Assembly: GCA_944474755.1 (NCBI GenBank)
Contig: OX104123.1
Span: 21,967,083 to 22,031,082 of the forward strand
Origin: Limnoperna fortunei
Lineage: Eukaryota > Mollusca > Bivalvia > Mytilida > Modiolidae
DNA: 64,000 nt
Direction of reading: 5' to 3'
Each line of letters begins with the position of its first letter. Position 1 is the first letter of the stretch. Shown piece after piece: positions 21,636 to 32,424 of the stretch. The translations under genes were made by a program, and so were the position numbers. The notes beneath the pieces were generated by a model. That model saw nothing but the letters and a program-made list of their open reading frames with translations. It was not told the DNA's origin and did no database searches.

Positions 21636-22842
21636 TAAGTGTTTGCCCGACACGTTGTTCATAGTACGATTAAAGGGACCCTCATCCCTCATGAAACTTT
21701 GTACAAACATAGTTAATTGTTTTGTGTACAATAAACAATGTAGTTTCAGAAATAAGAAAAAGCTAAGTTAATTGCAGATTGCATCCGTACAGAATTTTCA
21801 TCTCTGACGATTATCTTTACTGTATCACTGGTGTTATTACATCAATTAAATTTCTTGTAGTTTCACAAACTGATCACCACGATTTGTTTGTAAAGACTTT
21901 ATGTTTGGCATAGAAAAATTCGTTATCAGAAAGCTTCATGCCGATTTCAAGCATACAATTAATGCCGCAATTATGTCAAAAACGTCAGGCTTATGGACAT
22001 CAAATATACTACAGTAAATTAAAAATCGGACAATTTTCAAAGCTAAAAATCAAAGTACAAAACTTCGATAACAACAAAAAACTTAAAAACACAACAAGAA
22101 AAGAAGTCTGTTTTCATAAGGTTTTAGGCTACGATTACTATTTTTCAGCAATATTATGGCGTCTATTTTTTATCCGGGGAGGAAGCCGAAGTGTCGGATG
22201 GTAAACATTCTTAACGTCCGACAGGCACCAACACAAATGGAAACAAATAAATAACCCGGATCATTGGTAATAAGAAGTGATTTCAGGCGTGATAAAATAG
22301 TTAACATCATGGGTCTCTATTGACACCCGTTATTTTAAATGTTTTCTAAAGCGATGTGATAATACACTCGATAGGAGAAACAGTTAAATTATGCAGAAAT
22401 ACTTTTATCTTAACGATTAACCTGGCCGTTTTATAGTTGAGACAAATTTCTAATGACCCAAAATTAGACAAAGAATTACCACAACTAGGCGTTAAATCTG
22501 AAACATAACTTATCTTACCGCATTTATATTTTTGAAAAAGCCGTTTCTTTTATATATTTAGGAACCATATTATTCTTCTTAGATTTTTCGCGTTTTGCTG
22601 AAATAGTGTTCTATAACTAATATTACAACTAATTAATATTCAATATAAAAATGTATTTGTTTGATTGCAAGTGATGACAATAATTAAAGGTAATAATTGT
22701 CTGTAATAGAAAATTCGACAATCTTTGTATCCGTGTAGACAATAAGTAGACAGTTTCATAACTTGGATGTTGCAATTTAATTGTTTATTTTTTATATGTA
22801 CGTGTAAATTGTTCATAAAATCTGTATGCGGTTCAATGAGGG
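21636..22842. other. AT-rich sequence with a small SINE A tail fragment
   Basis: A short minus-strand family A piece lies at about 22140-22190 (TTTTTCAGCAATATTATGGC, CTATTTTTTATCCGGGGAGG). The plus frame at 21938-22204 runs into it and is not a gene. Confidence 0.4.
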
Positions 22843-22990
22843 TCGTGGTGGCTGAGTGGTCTGGGTAGGTGGCATTAACTGCGATAAACGGTAGGTCAAG
22901 ACGTATGTTGTCTGCTTGAGATTAAGTACGGAGAGGGTGCTCCACTGAAACCTTTAGTTAAAAGTATTGTCAGTTTTTCTTCTGCTAAAG
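22843..22990 (+). mobile_element. Second tRNA-headed SINE type, degenerate
   Basis: Begins GGGTCGTGGTGGCTGAGTGG, with a box A (TGGCTGAGTGG). A degenerate box B follows within GGTAGGTCAAGAC, about 50 bp later. The body differs from family A (GGGTGCTCCACTGAAACC), so it is a separate family or subfamily. No clear tail was found. Confidence 0.5.
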
Positions 22991-23230
22991 ATTGGCGTAA
23001 ATTTTGAGTGTTCTTTTCGCAGTTTGCATGATAAGATTACAATTGTTTTTTTCTATTTTATTCAAACTAAAGGCCGATGACATTGCATGAAAATAGTTGA
23101 AGTAAAAAAATGTTCGTACTATTTCCAAAAGTTGAAAAAAAACGCCTACCGTTTAACATTGTATTAGTGGTTTGTTTCACCTTTAAGATCACTTTTGGCA
23201 ATTTATTATGGTATCAAATTTTTTTTCCAG
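22991..23230. other. AT-rich sequence, no gene seen
   Basis: Ends with the pyrimidine tract and CCAG acceptor-like site of the next entry. Confidence 0.4.
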
Positions 23231-23302
23231 GTTGAAACCCGAGTACCATATACGAACCCCACAGCTGCTGCTGACAGTTCTGTTACATCTATGTCAAGTT
23301 GA
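23231..23302 (+). other. Possible terminal coding exon
   Basis: A strong acceptor-like context (a run of T, then CCAG at 23227-23230) precedes 23 codons reading VETRVPYTNPTAAADSSVTS, then MSS and TGA at 23300-23302. The stretch is clearly higher in GC than its flanks and is Ser/Thr-rich, like the end of a receptor tail. No upstream exon was identified and no family can be named. A chance open stretch cannot be excluded. Confidence 0.3.
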
Positions 23303-23649
23303 TCACCCATTTCCAAAGTCAAGCTTTAATCCTCAATCACAATTCAATACATTTGAACTTGTTTAACAATGTCAATGTATTGAACGTGTACCTACTATTC
23401 CTTTACCTAACACCGTTCTGATAGAGAATTGATGTTCATTATGAAATGAAAAACCAAAACCAAGCACTTACGTTTGACTAAATACATGTAATTTATATTT
23501 ATTATCAGTAAACGAATACTACTAAAGTTTATAAATCGAGATTTTCATTTTAAGTATGTAAATTGCATACATAATAATTACTAGTATTTTTTAGTCGCGA
23601 AACAAGGATTATCAGGTCTATATCAGATGAGCTCGTAGTTTCACAATTT
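23303..23649. other. AT-rich sequence, no gene seen
   Basis: Would be the 3' UTR if the preceding exon is real. No clear polyadenylation signal close to the stop was singled out. Confidence 0.35.
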
Positions 23650-23905
23650 TAATACAGCTTTGTGATTTGGGTTTCGTGTTTTGACATATTTGATTTATTT
23701 TGCTTTGTTATATACTTTCGTTTTACAATAAACATCTGTGCACTACTTGTTGTATAATTTTGTGCGTAATGCGGTCTAAGACGTCACTACTCCATGCATT
23801 CAAAACTGATGGCGTTGAAACGGCGGGAGGAGGCAATTTCAAATGAATCTATACTATAGTGAAAATGTCAACCTGTATCCACTGTCAGCTTTACGAAGTA
23901 AGTTA
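23650..23905 (+). repeat. Duplicated first-exon-like unit, copy 1
   Basis: Aligns with 24073-24330. Shared blocks include CAGCTTTGTGATT, GTGCACTACTTG, GCGGTCTAA, ATTCAAAACTGATGGCG, GGAGGCAATTTCAAATGAAT and GTGAAAATGTCAACCTGTA. An ATG at 23865 gives MSTCIHCQLYE, then a consensus donor (GAA|GTAAGT) at 23897/23898. It looks like a promoter, 5' UTR and short first coding exon with a C-x2-C start. No downstream exon was identified. Confidence 0.4.
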
Positions 23906-24072
23906 TTATGCTTGATAACTAAATTAATGTTTTTTTTTCATTGAGGAAAATGATTCTTATTGTGTATTTCTAGCTCGAATTCGAAGCGCGAAACACATAT
24001 GGACCTAATTGTCCTTGTCGAGCGAAAACAAATACTATATAAATACATCTTTTATTGGTAATTTCCCAATTT

Positions 24073-24330
24073 TAATTCAGCTTTGTGATTTTGTTTTCCT
24101 GTTTTTGAAAGATATTGTATATGTTTTGCTTGGTTATACTTTCCTTTTAAAAATATGTGCACTACTTGCATGTGTCATGCGGTCTAACATGTCGTCACTA
24201 CCCCCATTCATTCAAAACTGATGGCGATCAAAACCGGGGATGGAGGCAATTTCAAATGAATCGAGTGAAAATGTCAACCTGTAACCAATGTCAGCTTTAC
24301 GAAACAGTTTACTGAGGTAGGTTATTATGT
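24073..24330 (+). repeat. Duplicated first-exon-like unit, copy 2
   Basis: Second copy of the unit, with its ATG at 24271, 406 bp after the first. It reads MSTCNQCQLYETVY and then meets TGA just before a donor-like GAG|GTAGGT, so about 13 bases inserted relative to copy 1 break the frame before the donor. The conserved 5' blocks suggest duplication of regulatory sequence. Confidence 0.4.
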
Positions 24331-24573
24331 TTTATATATTAGGTTATATAAAAGTTTCTTCAAACATACAAACATGATAATGATTATGAGATTGTGCATT
24401 TGTCACTGACTTGATGTATCGTGTGTCACTGAACTCGACAAAAAAACATTAAGAAATAAGAAATAAATAATGGTCACTGTTGCAGCTAATGGCAAAATGA
24501 TAGATTATGGTTGGTTGCCAATTGATTAATTATAACATAAATAATAATATTATTGAAACCATATTATTCCAGC
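24331..24573. other. AT-rich sequence, no gene seen
   Basis: Lies downstream of the 3' end of the minus-strand recombinase gene. Confidence 0.45.
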
Positions 24574-24579
24574 TTTATT
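24574..24579 (-). terminator. Polyadenylation signal of the recombinase gene
   Basis: AATAAA on the minus strand, about 140 bp past the last stop of the recombinase tail (24717-24719). Confidence 0.4.
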
Positions 24580-24716
24580 GTCTGGTGTAAAATACTATAG
24601 TAGTACACAGTAGCAGAGACAAATAATTACATATTGTAATTATATGTCTCTGACAGTAGTTAACATTTTTTTACTTTCATTGTAAATTGAAATAAACAAC
24701 TTAAGAAAATAAACAT

Positions 24717-26967
24717 CTAATCACTATCAGAGTCAATTACAAATTTTCGTTTTCTTCTTGGTCCAACATTTTCTTTGCCATGAACTGTCTCTATGTTAAA
24801 ATTGAAGTTCGATGTACCACCTTGTATAATAGTTCCTTTTGGAAAAAAAACATCTGCAAAATTCATACCAGTTGTTTGCATTACAGATACAATTTGTGGT
24901 TGATTTGTTAGGTTTGTGAAGTTGGTATTAGTACTATTGGTTGTTGAAGGAATATTAGAAGTACATGTATTCAACACATTTTCAGTATTTCTGTTTGTCT
25001 TCGAAATGGGACTAACATGTGTTGAGGGGTTTGAATTGGAGGCATTGGACATCTCAGATATTGGGGTTGTTCGATTTAGAATACTGGAAATGTTTTTTGT
25101 TGTTTCATACTGTTTTTTTTAATAATTATATAAGCTAGCCATACTTTTATGGCCCGAGTGTTGTTGAACAGATGTTAGATTGACACCATTATCCAATAGA
25201 CGACTTATTGCTGTTTTACGTCCTGAATGATTTGTTTTTTTTTTGTTCTTGTCAATATTAGTTTTTTTTATTGCACACTTCATGAGACTGTTAAGTTTAG
25301 TTTCTCCCATAGGTTGGCCTTTATACCACAATTTTGCATTTTCATTTCTGTTTACTCCAAGATAGAATGGTGATTCTGGCTCCATCATTTCTGCAGGACA
25401 TTGACCGAGATACTGAAAATAAGTAATAAGATGTTCATATGAAGTACAATGCCTTTTAGATTTGTATATTTTTATTCAAATGTTAAATTTTAATTTTAAT
25501 TTCAAGAAAATCTGGTTAAAATTTTAAATTTTGTTAAAAATTAAGCTCTACGAGCTCATCTGATGTAAAGGTGAGTTGAGGAGTTGGTTAAATTGTATAG
25601 TTAAGAGGAAAAAAATCCTTTTGAATTAAAGTGAGTCATCCAATAACCAAGAAATTAGTTTGGCATGGCCTTAAATTAGATGTAGAAATATGGTTGGGTG
25701 GAGCATTTAATTAATTTTGTTATTTTTCTGGAGACCACTAGTATATAAGACTCTCTAGATACTGATTATGTGTTGCGTTGTATATATTGTAACACTTTTT
25801 GGTGTCTGGTCAGGTCTGATCAATTGCAGCATAGATGTATTGTTTTATATTGCGTAAGTTTTTATGTAGTAATACTATAAACCACCTTACCTTCAGGTAC
25901 ATATTGATGTGACATTTTTTTTCATTAGTTTCATTAGCCCATGATTTGGGGGCATATGCCCTGGTGTTCCTGGTGTTTGTTCCATCCCTAGTTTTGTCAA
26001 CCTTTCATTATATACTAGTCTCTGTTCACCTGACGGGTCAGTTTCCAAAATAACATCCCCCATTTCAGCTGGCGATGTTCATGAGAGCCACGTAGCCCAA
26101 AGTGAATGGTGTTCATGTACCAAAGTGCAGAAATAAGGCTATCTGGTTTGTCTATACCAAATGCCCCACATGCAAATAACTCCTCCTCCTCTGAATCCAA
26201 TGCTTCAGCAGCATTGGGTCTATTTTCAAAACCAAGTTGTTTAAGATTTTTCTTTTTTGCCCTCAGACACTCTCGTAATTTGGCAAATAACTGATCTGTA
26301 ACAATATCATGCCCATAATTATTGAGCCGTAAATACCGGTTAACCATTGACTGAAAACAATCCAGAGATCCAGGTTGGTACTGGCTTTCATTTTCATGAG
26401 CACTGGGGTCTTTTGTTTCTTTTCTGATGCCAATGAAAAATTCTTGCAAGTACTGGTCAAGTTGCATTGGGGGATGTTTTGAGGTTCTCTGTTTTCAGAT
26501 TGTATGTTTATTAAAAAGTTTCTGAATGTTTTTATTGTAGTCTTCATTTTTCTATGAGTGTTTTTATTTTCATTTTGGTTTAGAAATTCCTGTCTTTGAT
26601 TTTCGTCACTTTGTACGAATCTTCCACAAAAGGTGGTGGAACTTTGTGAAATTTGGATATTATTATTTGATTCCATAGAAATGTCAGCTACTATTTTGAC
26701 AATTTCTGTTAATGTTACATTATCAACTTCTTCAAAGGAATCACTTAAAAAATCTAAATTTGATAAAAGATTTTCACTTGAAATGCTAGTAGTAGCAGGA
26801 GCTCTTTGTACTGTAGCGGATGGACTGGGCACATATGAAATTGTTTTCTTGAAGGTGTAGTAATTAAATGATGGTGATGGATAACCAATGTCAAAATTTG
26901 CTGGTTCAATATCAGTTGTTTCCTCTAAAAATTCATAAAAAAAAACCACTGTAACTTTCGGGCCCAT
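24717..26967 (-). pseudogene. Crypton-type tyrosine recombinase gene, decayed
   Basis: Tyrosine recombinase of the Crypton/DUF3504 group, related to animal KCTD1, QRICH1 and ZMYM proteins. Exon 1 runs from about 26967 (first ATG, MGPKVTVVFF) to 25891. It holds an acidic N-terminal region, NKNTHRKMKTTIKTFRNFL and PNAAEALDSEEEELF, and the first catalytic Arg in HFGLRGSHEHRQLKW (codon 26090-26092). A donor (AAG|GTAAGG) at 25890 and acceptor (TTTTCAG) at 25413 define a 478-bp intron in phase 0. Exon 2 starts YLGQCPAEM, then PFYLGVN, box II HSGRK (25218-25229), QHSGHKS and the SLYNY tyrosine (25128-25130 or 25122-25124). It hits TAA at 25119-25121, then continues in frame to a Ser/Thr/Asn-rich tail ending KRKFVIDSDSD at 24717. 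Exon 1 needs three one-base shifts (near 26469, 26057 and 25992), each in a homopolymer. Confidence 0.8.
25413..25890 (-). other. Intron of the Crypton-type gene
   Basis: GTAAGG donor and TTTTCAG acceptor on the minus strand, 478 bp, phase 0. Splicing joins ...HINMYLK to YLGQCPAEM..., as expected for the family. The retained intron argues against a processed copy. Confidence 0.7.
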
Positions 26968-27412
26968 AGTTTTCCATTTTTTGCAATGCAACAGTTGTGA
27001 TAGCAGACTAATTTAAGTAATATTTTATTTTTGTGTGCTTGCATTTTTTTCTGTTTGGATGAATAAAAAAGAGAACAAAATTGTTTTATTCAAATTTTAA
27101 AACACTATTTTATCCGCTTACAGTATGAACCTTTCGTGACCTTTGTTTAAATTATCGTAATGTTTGTTTTCTTTAATATTCATGAGCCTTGATCAGAATG
27201 CGCGATTGGTCAAAAAGTTAGGCAGATTCTTCCGCTATGTGTTCGCGCATGACAAATGACCAACAGCTGATAATTTCTAGTATCACAAGTAGGTGTTCTA
27301 CTGAGCGTTGATACTAATTTTATTGGTAGTAAAGATCAAAGGAAATTGTAACAAATTACCGATAACTAGTTTTCTCATAATGCATAGTTGACGTTATACA
27401 AACTGACAGAAA
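26968..27412. other. Upstream flank of the recombinase gene
   Basis: May hold the promoter or a non-coding first exon of the minus-strand gene. No clear TATA box or upstream exon could be fixed. Confidence 0.35.
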
Positions 27413-27631
27413 TACCGTATAAATGACAATGTTTGCGAGTTCAAATTTTCGCTGTATTCATAAGGAACCCTGATGTGCTAAAAATTTAAAAATGCCAATT
27501 TTGCTCCCATTACTTTTTTGTTGGGGAAACAATTTTCATTTCGCGATAATTAATAACCTCAAAAACCTACACCCTTTCTGGATAACAAATGACAAACTTG
27601 TACATCCGCAAAAATTATCCTCTATACGGTA
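27413..27631. mobile_element. Small pogo/mariner-like MITE
   Basis: About 215 bp between TA at 27413-27414 and 27630-27631. The imperfect terminal inverted repeats read CCGTATAAATGACAATGTTT then GCGAG (left), and CCGTATAGAGGATAATTTTT then GCGG (right, minus strand). TTTTCGC and TTTGCG motifs recall the ends of the pogo-like element at 3137, but the sequences are not the same. No coding frame. Confidence 0.65.
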
Positions 27632-28539
27632 TGTTTGGTAGTGTTGTATTGTTGATTTCTCATCTATCTTGCAAATTCTACGTGGGATAATGGAATAGGT
27701 GTAAGGTTTTAGTCACATACTTTTCGATGCGTCACCCCTTCCTTTGGTTCCTACGTTTAAATACGTAAAATCTTTCTGATTAAAGGAATTGGAGAGATGT
27801 GACGTTTCTTGTTTGAGGAGTACGAACGGCTGTATTGTAATAGATAAAAATTTTCCGTTTATGTGATACTAGATTTTGGGGTCCCGTAAAGCATCTACCT
27901 ATCGCTCTATACAATTTTATTGTAAAGTATTGTTTTTGACTTTTTTATCGTCACGAATGTAGCTCATATACTTCCCGGTCAACATAAAGCACCCATTCAT
28001 TCAGTCATTCAAACTATGAAATGGTGGAGATGGCTGAACTAATAATAGAGACCAATGATAGAGGCAGATGTATGTTTCATTACAATTAATTTGATGAATT
28101 AACAGATTAGTGGATTGATGAAATAGTTGCTTAGCAGTAGGTCATTTTATATTATAGACGAGCTATCACAACTAATGAATCATTTGTGGATTAGACCAAT
28201 ACAATGTTATACTGCCGCTAGAAATGTTTTAATTTAGCACTTTGTAGCGGTTAAATGCAAATCGGGTGCTTTATCCAGCACGACACTCTCTAAGCACCGT
28301 ACCCAAAAAAGGTCCGCTCTCAAGTTCTTTGTAAAACATGTCAACACCCACCCCACAACAGGAAAGGGTATATCACTTATCTAACACGTTGGAACTGCTT
28401 GGCAGCTTTGCAGTTCGACCCATGAGGAACATATGGTAAAGGTAATATTTCTCATATAGTAGTGTCAACAGTAAAATCTTGAATTTGAGTCTGACATATA
28501 GCAAGGTTTGGCCGACACCTAATTTACTGGATTTATTGG
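27632..28539. other. AT-rich sequence with a family B tail fragment
   Basis: A diverged retroposon family B tail lies at about 27951-28013 (ACGAATGTAGCTCATATACT, then CATTCATTCAGTCATTC). Frames at 28373-28703 on both strands overlap each other and the next repeat and are not genes. Confidence 0.4.
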
Positions 28540-28765
28540 AGTTTTGCTTTATGTCCAAGGGGCAGTATTTCAGCGATATTCACGATTCTGAACACGTTAA
28601 CAAACAAAAGGGATCTCTATCATGCAAGCGTGGCATTCTCCAAACATGTCACCCACTACAGTCTGCGGTCAAGTTTTCCGTAATATTACCTGACAACCCC
28701 TGACGAGGGGACCTGCTTTATCCGCCACCCGGGGACGTGCTGGCCTGCTAAGTGGGTCGAGCCCT
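28540..28765 (-). mobile_element. Retroposon family B copy, internally deleted
   Basis: On the minus strand it has GGGTGGCGGATAAAGCAGGT, GGGGTTGTCAGGTAATATTA, a block complementary to GGCATTCTCCAAACATGTCA, and then jumps to the tail (GTGAATATCGCTGAAATACT). It lacks about 150 bp of the body present in the copy at 33880. Confidence 0.7.
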
Positions 28766-29122
28766 ATGAACCCATTCAGTACAGGCCAGCCTAATTAAAT
28801 GGACAAAATTCCAGTTATCGTGTCAAGAGACTGGCGTAATCAGATAATCGGCCTTTCTAAATATCAAAATACAGCTGAGAAAATTGTTAAAAGGTTTTGA
28901 TTCTCAATAATTTTGTACAGCAAAATTTTAAAATATACATTCAGCATATTAAATTAAAATCACATGCTTCTACAGCTTAATAACGTTTTTTTTTTCTTTG
29001 ATAACGTGACACCTGTTTACAATGGTTGTACTTCATATTTACGTATCTGAAAACGGTTTTTGAACTTTAAACTAAAATGTCCGGCAATTGGGATCAGTGT
29101 TCGGCATAAAGAGCTGAAAAAG
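28766..29122. other. AT-rich sequence, no gene seen
   Basis: No supported feature. Confidence 0.45.
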
Positions 29123-29711
29123 TGCGTCCCTGGTGGAAGATTTGTCTCCTCCAGGTCGTAACTCGGGAAGCTTGACACTAGACCGCTGTTTGTGAACTGT
29201 TTTAAAAAGTGTGCGGGATAAAGTCCCTTTTATAGTTTTCTAAGATGAATAAGTATTTTAGCTGCTACAACAGACTACCCTTTGTGCCCAACGCGCCATA
29301 CTTTTCCAGTTGCAGTCAAAGTATTTTTTACGGTTCATCCATTTGCTTGTTGATTAACTGAATGTAACATTTGTTCGCCCTGAATATAGCTGCAATATTG
29401 CTTGCTGGACATTAAGGTATCCGACCCATAATTGAAGTCACCGTTTAATTTTATTTTTCGACCAAGAAATACGGCTTTATCACATCAATGCATTGCTAAT
29501 TAATGATACAAATTAAATATATTGTTTTATTCTGAGCCAATGTTAACAATTTTGAGCAAAATTAGTTAGTTACTCAAATAGTTATTTCTGATGTTTGCCG
29601 AACATTATCGAGGTCTGCTCCATTGAAAAACAATGGACATACCGGACACTTAATATGATCACGTGGTCAATTGTGGTCCGGATACCTTAAGCACACATTT
29701 AATCAACACGA
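29123..29711 (+). mobile_element. Retroposon family B copy interrupted by a MITE
   Basis: The diverged body includes GTCCCTGGTGG, GAAGCTTGACACTAGACCGC and CCCTTTTATAG, and the tail CTGAATATAGCTGCAATATT. The tail is cut at GCTGGACATTAA (29404-29415) and resumes after the MITE as TTAAGCACACATTTAATCAA (29687-29706). Joining the two gives the normal family B tail, so the insertion and its TTAA duplication are seen directly. Confidence 0.7.
29412..29690 (-). mobile_element. TTAA-flanked MITE, copy 2, nested
   Basis: In reverse orientation to copy 1 at 12647. TTAA lies at 29412-29415 and 29687-29690. On the minus strand it begins GGTATCCGGACCACAATTGA, with CACGTGATCA just inside, and ends in TCAATTATGGGTCGGATACC. 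The interior aligns with copy 1 along its whole length by eye, with small indels. Confidence 0.85.
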
Positions 29712-30665
29712 CAGACAAAACACCCATACTGTTACAACGAATTTGGTCTAAACTATTAAAAAAATAAAAATAACGCCAGTTTCTTTTATATAGGTATTGG
29801 AAACAAACATTATTTTTTAATATTTTAAGAATTTGTTCTACAGCAATATCAGCTATATCGCGTGCGGTTTGTATTGCGTGATGGCTAAATCATTCTGCTA
29901 CCAGAGCCCTTAATTACATATTATACTGAACTAACAACCAATACCAAAATGGCACGGACTGAGTTACTCTTTCACGAATACTTCTACAGAGTTACAACAT
30001 CAACATTCTTATTGGTTTATTGATTCTGTCTCTTGTACTTTAACTCCTTTTGATTTTAAAGGTTCTGTATGCCACATTAAATTATTGCTTATTTATGTGA
30101 TCACCGTCTAATTAGAGAAACTTATATAATGTACTAACTATAGCTTAGTGTTTCGCCGAGAATTTGATTAAAATGAAGGTCTCAAATGTGACTTTATTAA
30201 AACAATAAATGATTTGCCAATTTTCTACGGTCGAGAAGTATTAGGAAGATGATTAACTTCACGACACTACTTTTCTCTGATTGTGATCAAATGATTTTTT
30301 TTTAGTTGTTGCTAACGAAATTATAGGTTTTCAAGTAGAAAGAAGGAAAGAACCTAGTCATTAGTTCTTTTGCAAGATTTACCGATTGACCGCTTGGTTC
30401 TGTCATAGCTGATATATACATCTCCGTTGTTAACCTTGGAAAAATTGTTAACCGAGAAAATGTCTAGATATGAATTGAAAAAATATGCTTCTATTTTTAC
30501 ATGCTGTTAAGAATAAGTTCAATAGGATTAAACTATGACGTTATAATACGGCAATACAGATTGCACAATGCAAATAGCTCGACACAATTTGTTTATACTG
30601 TCATCAGTTTTTTTTCATCCAGGAAGCTGTTTTACACATATACAGACGCTAAAACCATACTTTAA
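29712..30665. other. AT-rich sequence, no gene seen
   Basis: No supported frame, splice pair or repeat boundary. Confidence 0.45.
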
Positions 30666-30930
30666 GGGGCCTCGGTGGCCGATTGGTTAAGCTAGTTCGT
30701 CTATTGTTGATGACGTCGTCTGTCAACACTGAGATTGCGGGTTCGGTTCTCCATGCAGGCAGGATGTACTCGACTCCAATCTTAATTGACAAGGATTGCC
30801 CGTTTTCCTACCCCAGTTCCAGGGTTTTCTCCGATACTCCGTCTTACTCTCCCAAAAAAACTGGACGCCACGATCAAGATGAAAAATTGCTAAGTGGTGT
30901 TAAAGCACCAATCAAACAAACAAAAACAAT
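30666..30930 (+). mobile_element. tRNA-derived SINE family A, near-complete copy
   Basis: The head GGGGCCTCGGTGGCCGATTG carries a slightly altered box A. TCTGTCAACACTGAGATTGC leads to a box B (GGGTTCGGTTC). The body has GATGTACTCGACTCCAATCT, GACAAGGATTGCCCGTTTTC and ACTGGACGCCACGATCAAGA. The tail TGAAAAATTGCTAAGTGGTG is followed by CAAA repeats. The body is about 40 bp longer than in the 19276 copy. The plus frame at 30683-30943 lies entirely inside it and is not a gene. Confidence 0.85.
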
Positions 30931-30949
30931 AAAGGAGGCCTGATCATTT

Positions 30950-31262
30950 TGGGGGGTTCTTTGGATATCATAAAAAAAGTCTGAGGCTGGCCATTTTTGG
31001 TAATAAGTTTGGACAGTGCCATGATCCTTGCATTATAGATATTCATTTTGAAGATATCTACAAAGTAGGCTCCTTGCAGCCGCATATGACCTAATTCTCT
31101 GTCCATATATATTAAACCATATTTTCCAGTGGCAGATAAATGTGTTCCTTAAATCCGTCTCCTTTTACCGTTGATTTATTGTGCTATTTAAAATGTTCTC
31201 ATCCTGAATGTTACTGACATATTGCTTGCTGGACCTTAAGCAAACGTCCAAACAAATCAATT
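30950..31262 (+). mobile_element. Retroposon family B copy, diverged
   Basis: A weakly conserved body with AGATATCTACAAAGTAGGCT and TTTCCAGTGGCAGATAAATG, and the tail CCTGAATGTTACTGACATAT, TGCTTGCTGGACCTTAAGC and CAAACAAATCAATT. The minus frame at 30912-31106 is not a gene. Confidence 0.55.
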
Positions 31263-32424
31263 ATATTCAGACGAGAAACGTTCAGAATAAATGTATTAAT
31301 GTACTGTGATAAACATGATGACAGACAAAATGTTTTACTGACAAAAAGTAGACTAAGATTATGACATTTGTAGCAGTATCCATGAAACCTCCGACAATTA
31401 CACTGTATTCGTCACACGGAGACATGTTGGCCAGATTTTTAGTTGACATTTAAAAACTGCTAGAATTGTTTGCACTTTATTCATCTGGTATCATAATGTG
31501 AGGGTTCACAATGAGCTGCTGCGTTAAAGTAATCATTTAAATATTTGTGGATGTGGCATACAGTTTTTAATAAAACCCTTGTAACTCAACACAGAAAATT
31601 AAAAAATATTGTTCTCGTTTTGTATCGTCAAAATATTATGCAATCAGATTATGTTGCTTGCCATGAATGGTTAGACTATTCCCTTTGGCTAAAGTATGTA
31701 TTCTAGATAATTTGATATCAAATGAAGATGAAATTATATTGCCTTTATAAGTTGATATTAGGTGTGTTGGAGGCAAAATTAAATTGGTTTTCGACAATAA
31801 TTGTGTACCGTTAGAAAATTACTGCATTACTTGATTTAGTACTTTGAAGGCTAACACTAATGCAGCGCTGCAAATAACTTGTATTCCTACTAGAAGACCG
31901 AAATATTATCTGCAGGCAAACATTTAGATGTACAAAATACCTGTGTTAGTTTGTTAGTTTTAGATTAAAAGGTTTTTATAGTACAAATAGAATTTGATAA
32001 AGAATTAAAATAAAGTATACCCCCGCTTCGATTTCATGCTATTTAGTCAATTACTTCCTCTTTACCGAATACTTTTTGGTAGGAAAGCACTAGTGAGCAT
32101 TCACAAATACACTTGTTAAAAAATCACCAATATGCTTAGTTTTAATAAAATCACCAAACATTTGTCATGGATTTTGTTTGGGCTACGTTTTGTGTCTTAA
32201 AGCCTCGAAGAAAAGTTTTATAATTCATAGTTAGTAAGTTACTTTAGATCAATTTTAAGATGACGTGATTAAAAGGCTTTGATACCACAATAGCTGTAAA
32301 AACACTGATTCATGTATGTATGTATCCCTCGCTCTCACTCTAGAGATACGTAAAACAATGATAAAACACGGCCTCCTTGAATTATTTCTTAAATAAAATG
32401 TCATCAAAGATACCAAGTTTAATT
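31263..32424. other. AT-rich sequence, no gene seen
   Basis: Contains GTGAGGGTTCACAATG near 31498, shared with the flank of the family B copy near 12217. No gene is supported. Confidence 0.45.

Noticed and set aside
23625..25563. Inverted terminal repeats around the recombinase gene
   Set aside because: ACGAGCTCATCTGAT near 25549 matches the complement near 23625, but the right copy lies inside the gene's intron and Cryptons do not have TIRs. The match centres on a short palindrome (GAGCTC) and is probably chance.
30683..30943. 86-codon gene
   Set aside because: It lies entirely within a SINE family A copy.
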